Assembly: GCF_042684665.1 (NCBI RefSeq) | Contig: NZ_JBHULY010000002.1 | Location: 1 to 64,000 of the forward strand | Reading direction: 5' to 3' | DNA length: 64,000 bases | DNA from: Jejuia rubra | Lineage (GTDB): Bacteria; Bacteroidota; Bacteroidia; Flavobacteriales; Flavobacteriaceae | Shown: one piece after another, positions 51,144 to 59,951 of the stretch | How positions within the stretch are numbered: the stretch's first letter is position 1 | How the letters are laid out: the number at the start of each line of letters is the position of its first letter | Made by a program: the position numbers and the translations under genes | Notes under the pieces: model-generated | Database searches by the model: none | What the model was told of the DNA's origin: nothing | The model's input: the letters and a program-made list of their open reading frames with translations, nothing else

Positions 51144-51902
51144 TTAAAGTACTTTTCTAATGATATTTCTAAAACGGGTGTTGCTTATGTAATGGTCTTC
51201 AAGTAGTTTCCCATTGTATAAAAGATTGAATCCCCCGTATCCTGAAGGGGCGTTTTTTGCTTCTTGTGCCGTGTTTATTTTAGTAATTTTTAAATCAATG
51301 CCATGATCCATAGCTACATTCAGTAAGGCTTCTACGGATTTTTCATGCCAAGGACATTGATCTGCATAAAGCAAGTGCCATCCCATATAGTTTTGTTGCT
51401 TAGTTGTCCAGTCAATTAGTGATGGGTCAGGTGCTTGTGCGTTCCATTTTTTGGACATCAGTTCAAAACGCCCCCGCGCATCAACCTGATTAAAACCATG
51501 TTTTTCAAAAAGACGTTTGTCCGCCATCCATGACCCTTTACTGGTCATAACGCATAGGCCATCCATGTGTTTGGACATAGCATCGTTCTCTGCTTCTTTA
51601 AGCATCATTGCCCCGAGTCCTAAATTTCTATGCTTTTTAGCATAAATGTACATGCAATGGATGAACATAAAATTATCTGCCTCAACGGGTCTCCAAGCAT
51701 TCGAGGCCGGAATGTATTCTATAAAACCTAGCATCTTATCATTTGCATCTTTTAGAATTTTAAGCTTAAGGCCTTCCTTATAACGTTTTTCAAACCATTT
51801 TTGCTTACTCTTTGCCTCAGGCTTTTTCATGTCCTTAATACAAAACAAGGTTTCTTTTTCTACATTATTAGGTGTAACTTCTATAATTTTTGCTGGTATC
51901 AT
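51144..51902 (-). CDS. GNAT acetyltransferase with YoaP-like C-terminal domain
   Basis: Protein of 252 residues. The N-terminal GNAT domain has KKHRNLGLGAMMLKEAE as the acetyl-CoA loop. The C-terminal 90 residues (YADQCPWHEKSVEALLNVAM onwards) match the thioredoxin-like YoaP domain. Substrate unknown. No box of its own; likely expressed from the cbpA promoter. Confidence 0.87.
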   Translation of the reverse strand: MIPAKIIEVTPNNVEKETLFCIKDMKKPEAKSKQKWFEKRYKEGLKLKILKDANDKMLGFIEYIPASNAWRPVEADNFMFIHCMYIYAKKHRNLGLGAMMLKEAENDAMSKHMDGLCVMTSKGSWMADKRLFEKHGFNQVDARGRFELMSKKWNAQAPDPSLIDWTTKQQNYMGWHLLYADQCPWHEKSVEALLNVAMDHGIDLKITKINTAQEAKNAPSGYGGFNLLYNGKLLEDHYISNTRFRNIIRKVL

Positions 51903-51988
51903 GTTATTGAATTATTTCTGTATCACATTCATTATTTTTAGCTGTAAAGTGTTGGGCTTTCAGTAACCCAATCTTTTATGGTTGTCAA

Positions 51989-52291
51989 CTATAAATCCTC
52001 ATAAAAACGAAGTCTGTTATGCAGGTTCGTTATTTCTTGTTTTAATGATTCCACCTGTTTTAACAGGTTAGAAATGGCATCAATGCCTTCTAAATTGATG
52101 TCCAGATCGTAATGTAGGCGCATCATTTTTTCAACGTCTTTTATTTGGGTCGTGCGGATATAAAAATCGTTTTTTTCAATGATGATTTCTATAAGCTGAA
52201 ATTCTTGCAACGTATTTATAAAGGAAACGGGGACATTATAGCGTTTACAAAGTAATTGTACAGGTATTAAATCTTGTGAATCCATTATCAA
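51989..52291 (-). CDS. cbpM: CbpM-like chaperone modulator
   Basis: Protein of 100 residues with a MerR-like winged helix and a C-terminal coiled coil (ISNLLKQVESLKQEITNLHN), the layout of CbpM, which binds and inhibits the J-domain protein CbpA. It overlaps the cbpA stop by 4 bp, the classic arrangement. Confidence 0.88.
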   Translation of the reverse strand: MIMDSQDLIPVQLLCKRYNVPVSFINTLQEFQLIEIIIEKNDFYIRTTQIKDVEKMMRLHYDLDINLEGIDAISNLLKQVESLKQEITNLHNRLRFYEDL

Positions 52292-53178
52292 CGTAGTTTT
52301 TGTAACTCTTTTATTAATGTTTTTTCCCTATCAGATAGTTTTGTGGGTATTTTTATTTGATAGGTGATGTATAAATCTCCAAATTCCCCTTCCTTCTTGT
52401 ATTTAGGAAAGCCTTTGCCCTTAAGTTTTACCTTAGTACCATTTTGGGTTTCTGGTTTTATGTTCAATTTTACTTTTCCGTTGAAGGTATCGACCATTAG
52501 CGTTCCGCCGAGTAAGGCTTTGTACAGATCCAACTCTACAGTAACATGAAGATTGTTTTTATCTCTCCTGAATTTTGAATGGTTAACGATTGAAAACTGA
52601 ATGTACAAATCGCCATTCGGCCCATCATTGACACCTTTGCCACCATGGCCTTTTATTTTGATAATTTGACCATTTTCTACACCTGCCGGAATAGTAATTC
52701 TGATGTTTTTATTATTGACCATTAAGGTGTGTTTATGGGTGGTATAGACATCTTTTAAATTAAGTTGTAGCTCCGCATTAAAATCCTGCCCCCTAAATTT
52801 TACTTGCCTTCCACGACCGCGCGAAGATGCACCGCCGAACATGTTTGAAAAGAAATCTGAAAAATCTTCCTCAGAATATCCTCCTGTTCCACCTTGATAA
52901 CTGCCTTGATATTGCTGTTGTTGTTGTTGTTTTGCTTTTTCATATTCTTCAGCGTGTTGCCAATGCTCGCCATATTGGTCGTATTTTTTACGGTTTTCAG
53001 GATTACTTAAAACTTCATTAGCCTCATTAATTTCTTTGAATTTCTTTTCGGCTACTTTATCATTGGGGTTTAAGTCTGGATGGTATTTGCGCGCCAATTT
53101 CCTGTAGGCCTTTTTTATGTCGGCCTCGGTGGCCGTTTTAGGAACACCTAATATTTTGTAGTAATCTATAAATGCCAT
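52288..53178 (-). CDS. cbpA: CbpA-type DnaJ co-chaperone
   Basis: Co-chaperone of DnaK, 296 residues from the ATG at 53178 (a TTG-started longer frame exists). The J domain starts DYYKILGVPKTATEADIKKA and has the HPD tripeptide in KYHPDLNP. A Gln-rich/Gly linker follows, and then the two C-terminal beta-sandwich domains without a zinc finger, as in CbpA. Paired with CbpM. Confidence 0.93.
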   Translation of the reverse strand: MAFIDYYKILGVPKTATEADIKKAYRKLARKYHPDLNPNDKVAEKKFKEINEANEVLSNPENRKKYDQYGEHWQHAEEYEKAKQQQQQQYQGSYQGGTGGYSEEDFSDFFSNMFGGASSRGRGRQVKFRGQDFNAELQLNLKDVYTTHKHTLMVNNKNIRITIPAGVENGQIIKIKGHGGKGVNDGPNGDLYIQFSIVNHSKFRRDKNNLHVTVELDLYKALLGGTLMVDTFNGKVKLNIKPETQNGTKVKLKGKGFPKYKKEGEFGDLYITYQIKIPTKLSDREKTLIKELQKLR

Positions 53179-53433
53179 CTTAACTTTTACACTATTAATT
53201 AAACATCTAAACCTGCTTGGATTTGCGTTTTCCAATCACATCCTTAATCATTCTAAAAACTTCATTTCAAACAAATAAAATTCTAAATCGCTTTTCCAGT
53301 TTTCTGTTGACAGATAAAGTCCTTCCCGATTAATCTTTTGAATGTAGTCTCATTTAGCCTGCTTCTAAAATTATCCATCCGTATGGTTTCAAGATTGATG
53401 GTTAAAATTAATTTTAAAAATGCTTGCTTGAAA

Positions 53434-53445
53434 TGATGAATATCA
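53434..53445 (-). promoter_or_regulatory. FNR-like box 8 (cbpA operon), long leader
   Basis: TGATATTCATCA on the minus strand. 23 bp further is TAATTTTA (53403-53410). The cbpA start is 225 bp further on, so the leader is long; the 344-base gap 53179-53522 otherwise holds no feature I can name. Confidence 0.7.
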
Positions 53446-53522
53446 GTCTAAAAAAAATGCTCTAAAATGAAGAATAGGGGCTATTTTGTATTTAGGCGAA
53501 TAGGTATAAGAGTAATTTTAAA

Positions 53523-54197
53523 TCAAACAAGAATTCTACCATCGCCCATTTGTATAATTCTATCTGTTTTTTTGGCAAAATCTTCATCGTGAGTTACCAC
53601 TAAAAGTGACAACCCTTGCTCGTCGCTTAGCTGTTTAAAGATATTGAAAACGTTTTCAGCATTGTAACTATCTAGGTTTCCGGTAGGTTCGTCTCCCATA
53701 ATAATTGACGGGTTGTTTATTAATGCGCGGGCAATGGCAATACGCTGTTTTTCACCACCTGAAACTCTTGATGCGCGCTTTTTAGCTAAGTGCTCTATGT
53801 TTAGCATTTTTAATTTTTCAATGGCATTATGCTCAATTTCCTGATGTGATTTTTCGGCAAGCTTTTTTGCCGGAAGCATCACATTTTCCAATACCGAAAA
53901 CTCAGAGAGCAAATAGTGAAACTGAAACACAAAACCAATATGTTTATTTCGGATATAAGAAAGGTGGTCTCTACTTTGTCCTGTAATTAATTGATTGTTC
54001 AAAAAAAGCTCGCCTTCATAATCTGTGTCCATCGTTGAGAGGATATAGAGCAAGGTCGATTTTCCGCAACCCGATTTCCCCATGATAGATGCAAACTCAC
54101 CTTTGTTGACTTGAAAATTGATGTCCTTTAAAACATGAAACAATACAGGTTTCTTAAAGTATTTGTTGATATGTTTTGCTTCTAATACTGCGCTCAT
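53523..54197 (-). CDS. ABC transporter ATP-binding protein (LolD/MacB-like)
   Basis: ATPase of 224 residues. Walker A is GKSGCGKSTL, signature VSGGEKQRIAIARAL and Walker B IIMGDEPTGNLD. Typical of FtsX-type export systems. Third component after the adaptor and permease encoded upstream. Confidence 0.92.
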   Translation of the reverse strand: MSAVLEAKHINKYFKKPVLFHVLKDINFQVNKGEFASIMGKSGCGKSTLLYILSTMDTDYEGELFLNNQLITGQSRDHLSYIRNKHIGFVFQFHYLLSEFSVLENVMLPAKKLAEKSHQEIEHNAIEKLKMLNIEHLAKKRASRVSGGEKQRIAIARALINNPSIIMGDEPTGNLDSYNAENVFNIFKQLSDEQGLSLLVVTHDEDFAKKTDRIIQMGDGRILV

Positions 54198-54198
54198 G

Positions 54199-55461
54199 TT
54201 ATTGGCCTCTAATGATTCTTACCGGGTCTATTTTCTTTGCTTTTTTTGATGGAAGATACCCTGCCAAAAAAGTTGAAAGCATTGCAAAAGAAAATCCTAT
54301 AACAAAAAACAACGGATTTATATTTACCGGATAGGTTTCTACCGTTGGCAACGCTTCGGTTTGAAACGGAATCGTACTAATTAAGTTTGCCAAACCCAAC
54401 CCAATAAGGAGACCTAAAACACCGCCCACAAAACCAATAATCATCGCTTGACTCATAAAAATCAGTTGTACGTCTTTACCAGAAAACCCTGTAGCTTTTA
54501 AAATGGCTATGTCGTTCATTTTTTCATAAATCAGCATGTTTAAAATGTTGTAAATGCCAAATCCGGCAACGATAAGAAGCGTTATGGAAACCGCATAGGT
54601 TATAAGGTTTCTTATGGTTGTTCCCGTTTCAAATTGGGCATTGGCTGTTTTAATATCGATTGCCTTTAATTTAAATTGTTGTTCTATTGTTTTTGATAAC
54701 GGCATGGCTCGTTCAATATCATATAACTTCACATTAATATCTGTAATATAATTTTTAGCTTCACCTAAAATACGCTGTACCGTTTTTAGGTTTGTGAAGC
54801 TTTGAATAGCGTCTAAATCTGCAATACCGCTTTGATAGAAACCAACTATTTTTAATGGAAAAATGCCCCCGTTAATAGGGCTCACTTGCACACGGTCGCC
54901 TACTTTTAAAGACATTTTTTTTGCAATACCAATACCCAGCAAAATGCCATTATCGGTATTATGTAAGGCTTCGGCAGAACCTTCAACAATATAATCGCCC
55001 ATATTGAATAAGCGTGCTTCATCAATGGGGTTGATACCTGTTAGGTTTCCTCCCAATTCAATTGAACCTGCAATGTAAAATATTTGGGTTTTTACCTGAG
55101 GAAGTGCGCCACGAACATCCTCGCTTTCTTCCAAATATTTGATAATGGGCAACGCATTATGAATTTTTTTCTGACTCAGTTTTGGCTTGATGGAATGTAC
55201 CACATTAAAGGTTTCTTTTACATCGTTATATAAAGAAATTGGCTGTTTTTTTGAAGGCTCAATCTCATTGTAAATATGGACATGTGGCGTTTGGTTGAGA
55301 ATTAAATCGTCCAGCATACCATTTAAACCAGTCATAAAACACACCAAAGTAATGTATGCCCCAATGCCAAAAGTAACCCCTAAGGCCGCGGTTGCTGTTT
55401 GCTTAATCTTAGTGAGCAAATGCGTTTTTGCAATGTTTAATATGACTTTCCAGCTTGTCAT
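54199..55461 (-). CDS. FtsX-type ABC transporter permease
   Basis: Permease of 420 residues. The N-terminal helix is followed by a large periplasmic domain and three C-terminal helices, with LKATGFSGKDVQLIFMSQAM and LPSKKAKKIDPVRIIRG as FtsX motifs. Belongs to the LolC/MacB-like group that moves lipoproteins or small molecules. Overlaps the adaptor gene by one base. Confidence 0.91.
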   Translation of the reverse strand: MTSWKVILNIAKTHLLTKIKQTATAALGVTFGIGAYITLVCFMTGLNGMLDDLILNQTPHVHIYNEIEPSKKQPISLYNDVKETFNVVHSIKPKLSQKKIHNALPIIKYLEESEDVRGALPQVKTQIFYIAGSIELGGNLTGINPIDEARLFNMGDYIVEGSAEALHNTDNGILLGIGIAKKMSLKVGDRVQVSPINGGIFPLKIVGFYQSGIADLDAIQSFTNLKTVQRILGEAKNYITDINVKLYDIERAMPLSKTIEQQFKLKAIDIKTANAQFETGTTIRNLITYAVSITLLIVAGFGIYNILNMLIYEKMNDIAILKATGFSGKDVQLIFMSQAMIIGFVGGVLGLLIGLGLANLISTIPFQTEALPTVETYPVNINPLFFVIGFSFAMLSTFLAGYLPSKKAKKIDPVRIIRGQ

Positions 55462-56540
55462 TATTCTGGATTGTAAAGGTAAGTGTCTTTGGTTATCCCA
55501 GATACGACTTCAATGTATTCCAAGTTTTGCAAGCCCGTTTCAACTTGCACTAACCCATCATCTGTTTTTACTTTATTATCATCAATTAAATAGGACTTTG
55601 GGATGGTGAGCACCTTTTCCTTTTTTGCTATAATGATGTTAGCTTCTCCTGAAAGTCCTGGATATAAAACTTTTGGCGGATTTTCAAAAAGGGCTTCTAC
55701 CTTAAAGGTTTGGTTGCGCTCATCTTTTTTAGGGTATATTTTTGAAACATTACCTTTAAAAGTATTGCCGTTATAGGCATCCAAAGTTATAATGACATCC
55801 TGCTGTTTCGAAATCCGAACAATATCTACCTCATCAACTAACATGTCAATTACAAATTTGGATGCGCTTCCAATGGATGCCAAAGGCTCCATAGTATTTA
55901 CGATTTCCCCCGGTTCTTTATAAAGCGCATAAACTTTACCGTTTATTTTACTCTTTACCACAAAATCCTTGGATGCGATCAATGCTGTTTCATAGTTGTT
56001 TTTAGCCTGTTTCACATTAGTTTCTAGTTCGTTTTTTGTCCGGTTGTATTTACTTTTCAGGAGACGTAAACTGTTTGAGGAAAGCTGATAATTTAATTGC
56101 TTCGTATCATATTGAACTTTAGACCCTATTTGTTGTTCCCAAAGATTTTTCTGCCTGAAATAATTAATAGAATCATTTTTATATTTTAAGGTAGCAGCGA
56201 CTATTTCATCCTTAATTCCATCTAGAATCGCGGCGCTTCCATTATAGTTTTCTTTGGCTAAATCTAAGGCCAACTTCGCATTACGTGCATTTAACTTTGG
56301 GGCATTATTTAAGATATGAATTAGTCTTTCATCCTTTTTAACAAGGTCGTCTTCCTCTACCAAATTTTCATCTAAAATCCCTGCAACAATGGCGTAAACT
56401 TGGTATAAACTATCTGGTTGAATGGTAACCGAAGAATATACAGATTCGGTAAGATTTCTTTCCAAAGGAAGTATTTTACCTTTTTCTCCAGAACAAGAAC
56501 ACAGCATAAAAAAACATGTAAAAAAATAAATTAGCTTCAT
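55461..56540 (-). CDS. HlyD/RND-type periplasmic adaptor lipoprotein
   Basis: Membrane-fusion protein of 359 residues. The signal with lipobox is LIYFFTCFFMLCSCSGEK. A long coiled coil (LALDLAKENYNGSAAILDG to TKNELETNVKQAKNNYE) lies between biotinyl-like and barrel domains (VVKSKINGKVYALYKEPGEIV). Adaptor for the neighbouring ABC transporter. Confidence 0.9.
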   Translation of the reverse strand: MKLIYFFTCFFMLCSCSGEKGKILPLERNLTESVYSSVTIQPDSLYQVYAIVAGILDENLVEEDDLVKKDERLIHILNNAPKLNARNAKLALDLAKENYNGSAAILDGIKDEIVAATLKYKNDSINYFRQKNLWEQQIGSKVQYDTKQLNYQLSSNSLRLLKSKYNRTKNELETNVKQAKNNYETALIASKDFVVKSKINGKVYALYKEPGEIVNTMEPLASIGSASKFVIDMLVDEVDIVRISKQQDVIITLDAYNGNTFKGNVSKIYPKKDERNQTFKVEALFENPPKVLYPGLSGEANIIIAKKEKVLTIPKSYLIDDNKVKTDDGLVQVETGLQNLEYIEVVSGITKDTYLYNPE

Positions 56541-56554
56541 AATCAAAAAGGTTG

Positions 56555-57253
56555 TTATAGTGTGTTCAAAGCAATTTCTATCATGGTACTAAAACTGCTT
56601 TCGCGCTCTTCGGCAGTTGTTTTTTCTTTGGTTACCAAAGAATCTGACACGGTTAAAATAGACAATGCGCGAACATTGAATTTGGCTGCAATGGTATAAA
56701 GTCCAGCTGTTTCCATTTCAACACATAGCACCCCAAATTCAGCCCATTTTTTATAGGACTCAACATCATCTTCATAAAATTCATCGGCTGACAATACATT
56801 TCCGGCTTTAATCGGAATGTTGTGTTCTCTGGCATATAAAGCCGCTTTCATAAACAATTCAAAATTTGCTGTCGGCGAATAATCTGCATTGATAAACCGG
56901 GAATTATTGATGCCAGAAGTTGATGATGCGGCCATGGCAATGACGATATCACGTATGTTTATGTTTTTTTGGTAGGAGCCGGTAGAGCCGACACGAATTA
57001 GGTTTTTAACACCATACTCGTTTATAAGCTCATGGCAATATATAAGAGCAGAGGGTATGCCCATTCCCGTGCCTTGTACAGAAACCCGTTTACCCTTGTA
57101 AAATCCAGTAAAACCAAGCATGCCCCTCACATCGTTAAAACATTCATAGTTTTCAAAAAAAGACTCAGCTATCCATTTGGCACGCATGGGATCTCCAGGT
57201 AACAAAACGGTTTCGGCAATGTCTCCTTGTTTAGCTTCTATATGGGTACTCAT
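56555..57253 (-). CDS. deoD: Purine nucleoside phosphorylase, DeoD type
   Basis: Phosphorolysis of purine nucleosides, 232 residues. Phosphate site GDPMRAKWIA, the VGSTGSYQ segment, the active-site VEMETAGLYT and SDSLVTKE are canonical for hexameric PNP. Located in an operon with thioredoxin and transport genes, so nucleoside salvage is coupled to the stress response here. Confidence 0.94.
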   Translation of the reverse strand: MSTHIEAKQGDIAETVLLPGDPMRAKWIAESFFENYECFNDVRGMLGFTGFYKGKRVSVQGTGMGIPSALIYCHELINEYGVKNLIRVGSTGSYQKNINIRDIVIAMAASSTSGINNSRFINADYSPTANFELFMKAALYAREHNIPIKAGNVLSADEFYEDDVESYKKWAEFGVLCVEMETAGLYTIAAKFNVRALSILTVSDSLVTKEKTTAEERESSFSTMIEIALNTL

Positions 57254-57549
57254 TGTTTGGAGTTTATAATGTTAATAATATCATTTTTCTGAAGGACTCC
57301 AGATTGCCGCCAAACTTGTTTGCCGTTTTTAAAAAGTATCATGGTAGGCACACCTCTAACTTGATATTTTGCCGCTAAAGGTTGGTTTTTGTCAACATCA
57401 ATTTTTATGATTTTTACGGTATCTTTCAGCTCCTTTTTTACTTCTTTTAAAATGGGTGCCAACATTTTACATGGGCCGCACCAATCAGCATAAAAATCGA
57501 CCAATACAGGCTGGTCGGAAGTTATTATAGTATTAAAATTATTCTTCAT
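57250..57549 (-). CDS. trxA: Thioredoxin
   Basis: Protein of 99 residues with the redox motif WCGPCKM (ADWCGPCKMLAPIL) and the cis-Pro in VRGVPTMILF. No signal peptide. Cytosolic disulfide reductant. Overlaps deoD by 4 bp. An additional thioredoxin outside this island is likely but not visible. Confidence 0.94.
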   Translation of the reverse strand: MKNNFNTIITSDQPVLVDFYADWCGPCKMLAPILKEVKKELKDTVKIIKIDVDKNQPLAAKYQVRGVPTMILFKNGKQVWRQSGVLQKNDIINIINSKQ

Positions 57550-57557
57550 ATAGGCAT

Positions 57558-57965
57558 CTATTTTTTTAACTCTATATTAAGTTTTGCGAGCATAATCAAT
57601 TCAGATTTGTTTAGGCCAGCAAAGGCATGTGCTATGGCGCTAGCAGTTTTCATAATAAGCTTTTTAATGGCTTTGGTAAATAAATGCGGTTGTTCATTTT
57701 TATAATTTATAAACGCATCATAACAGGCCTTGGCATTTAATTTTTCTTCATTATTTAACCAATCAAAAACAATTTCAATTTGGTAGGCGGCTTCGGTATT
57801 GTAATCATCTTCAATAATATCAACATCCAACCACCGCTCTTTTACCATGGTTTTTAATTTATCCCATTCGGTATCGCGCACTTGCTTATCCGCAGCAGCT
57901 ATGGCGTAAAACAATTTACCAAGGTTTTGGTAAAACTTAAGCGTTAATTTCTTTTTAGTTTTCAT
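57558..57965 (-). CDS. TerB-like helical protein
   Basis: Protein of 135 residues resembling the TerB/DUF533 fold: LFYAIAAADKQVRDTEWDKL at the start and IAHAFAGLNKSELIMLAKL at the end, with an acidic loop between (DVDIIEDDYN). First gene of the 57965-53523 operon, 36 bp from FNR-like box 9. Confidence 0.75.
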   Translation of the reverse strand: MKTKKKLTLKFYQNLGKLFYAIAAADKQVRDTEWDKLKTMVKERWLDVDIIEDDYNTEAAYQIEIVFDWLNNEEKLNAKACYDAFINYKNEQPHLFTKAIKKLIMKTASAIAHAFAGLNKSELIMLAKLNIELKK

Positions 57966-58001
57966 TTTAATAAAGTTACATACTTATTGGTTTAACATAT
58001 A

Positions 58002-58013
58002 TGATATAAATCA
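58002..58013. promoter_or_regulatory. FNR-like box 9, shared by two divergent units
   Basis: TGATATAAATCA. On the minus strand 23 bp further is TAACTTTA (57971-57978) for the TerB-like operon; on the plus strand 24 bp further is TACTTTTA (58038-58045) for the LOV kinase. This places the kinase start at 58071 rather than 58023. Confidence 0.75.
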
Positions 58014-58070
58014 GTCTTATTTATGACTAATTTTTCGTACTTTTATACACGCTTCAAAAACATATTATCT

Positions 58071-59951
58071 ATGTTTAAACAGGACCAAGAAATATTCAAT
58101 ATTCTTCTAGAAAATGTTTCTGAAGGTGTGATTATAGTTGATAATCATCAAAAGATAATGGAAGTTAATGCCTCTGCCGAGTGTATTTTTGAATATACAA
58201 AAGCGGAGCTAATGGATAGGGGTTTAAACCTGCTTATCCCATCAAGTTACTACGAGAGCCTTTCGGCCTATTTTGAAAAATTTGTAAAAAGAGGCAAACG
58301 CCGAAAAATAGGAGGAGCAGTTGATATTTATGGTTTGAAAAAAGACGGCACCATTTTCCCTGTTGAGGTGGAGTTAAATCCCTTTTCCATTTACAACAAA
58401 ACCTATGTTATGGCTTTGATTAAGGATGTTTCAAAGAAAAAGGCGATTGAAAAGGACTTAATGCTTCGTACCAGGGCACTACAATCTGCAAGAAATGGAA
58501 TTATTATTGCGGATGCCTTAAAATATGACAACCCCGTCATCTATTTTAATACCGCGTTTCAAGAACTTACAGGCTATTCCGATAAGGAAATACTCAATCA
58601 TAACTGTCGGTTTTTACAAGGCAAAGACAGAGCCCAAGAACCGCTAAAAAGACTAAGAAACGCCATTAAAAATGGGGAGAGCTGTCAAGCAACATTGCGC
58701 AACTACAAGAAAGATGGCACCATGTTTTGGAACGACCTATACATGTTTCCGATTACCGACTCTAACGGTACAGTTACAAATTTTATCGGCATACAAAATG
58801 ATGTAACACGGCGAAAAAAAGCGGAAGAGGAACACCATCATCTAGCTACTATTTTTAACGAATCTTTAAACGAAATATATGTGTTTGATGCCAAAACACT
58901 AAAATTTGTAAATGCAAACTATGGCGCACAAAAGAATATTGGCTATAGCCTTGAGGAATTAAAAGAGATGACGCCCCTAGATATAAAACCAGATTTGCAA
59001 AAGGTTGCGTTTAAAAAAACCATTGATGTTTTATTAAAAAAGAATGTTGAAAAGGTTGAATTTGAAACTGTTCATATACGAAAAGACGGCACAAAATACC
59101 CTGTGGAAGTGCATTTGCAATTATCTAATTTGAATGAAAACAATGTTTTTGTAGCCATTATTTTGGATATTACAGAACGAAAAAATTATACCACAAGATT
59201 GGAAAACACCGTTGCAGAAAGAACCCAACAACTTAAGATTGCCCTGAGTAAAGAAAAAGAACTCAACGAATTAAAAACAAAATTTTTATCCTTAGTCTCC
59301 CATGAGTTCAAAACGCCTTTAAGCGGTATTTTAACATCTAGCCAATTATTGAGCAAATACCAATTAGCAGAGCATCAAGACAAACGCGATAAGCACATAA
59401 AAACGATAATGGATAAAGTTCATTTTTTAAATAATATTCTAAACGACTTTTTATCAGTTGAAAAATTAGAATCAGGAAAAGTGAATTATAAGTTCAGCCA
59501 TTTTAAACTAAATAAAGTGGTTAATGAGGTGGTATATAATGCCAATATGCTTTTAAAGGAAGGACAAAAAATAAAGTATCCTGAAGATATTGATGATTTG
59601 TCATTGTACCAAGACGAAAAAATCATTCAAGTCGTATTTTCAAATTTATTGCACAACGCCCTTAAGTATTCTCCGGAGGACACCGTGATAGATTTACATA
59701 TAAAGCAAGACGATAAGTTTACTACCGTTATCGTAAAAGACGAGGGTGTTGGCATTCCTGAAAAAGACCAGAAAAGTATTTTTGAGCGATATTTTAGAGC
59801 AGAAAATGTGCTCAATACCCAAGGTACGGGCATTGGTTTAAATATAGCCAAAAGCCATTTAGAAAATCTAGGCGGGACTATCTGTTTTAAAAGTGAAGAA
59901 AATGTAGGTTCCACCTTTATAATAACATTTCCTAATACGGCTCAACAATGA
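58071..59951 (+). CDS. LOV-domain hybrid-free sensor histidine kinase (PAS-LOV-PAS-HisKA-HATPase)
   Basis: Cytosolic sensor kinase of 626 residues from the ATG at 58071 (numbers below count from the alternative ATG at 58023, 16 residues more). PAS1 spans about 20-140. LOV spans 150-265 with NCRFLQG (Cys195, the flavin-adduct cysteine), Asn227, Asn237 in NDLYMFP and Gln258 in FIGIQNDVT, all conserved in photoactive LOV domains. PAS3 spans 270-390. HisKA has His427 in SLVSHEFKTPL; the ATPase has NLLHNALKYS, DEGVGIP and GTGIGLNIAK. It likely senses blue light through FMN. Its stop overlaps the response regulator start by 4 bp. Confidence 0.93.
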   Translation: MFKQDQEIFNILLENVSEGVIIVDNHQKIMEVNASAECIFEYTKAELMDRGLNLLIPSSYYESLSAYFEKFVKRGKRRKIGGAVDIYGLKKDGTIFPVEVELNPFSIYNKTYVMALIKDVSKKKAIEKDLMLRTRALQSARNGIIIADALKYDNPVIYFNTAFQELTGYSDKEILNHNCRFLQGKDRAQEPLKRLRNAIKNGESCQATLRNYKKDGTMFWNDLYMFPITDSNGTVTNFIGIQNDVTRRKKAEEEHHHLATIFNESLNEIYVFDAKTLKFVNANYGAQKNIGYSLEELKEMTPLDIKPDLQKVAFKKTIDVLLKKNVEKVEFETVHIRKDGTKYPVEVHLQLSNLNENNVFVAIILDITERKNYTTRLENTVAERTQQLKIALSKEKELNELKTKFLSLVSHEFKTPLSGILTSSQLLSKYQLAEHQDKRDKHIKTIMDKVHFLNNILNDFLSVEKLESGKVNYKFSHFKLNKVVNEVVYNANMLLKEGQKIKYPEDIDDLSLYQDEKIIQVVFSNLLHNALKYSPEDTVIDLHIKQDDKFTTVIVKDEGVGIPEKDQKSIFERYFRAENVLNTQGTGIGLNIAKSHLENLGGTICFKSEENVGSTFIITFPNTAQQ

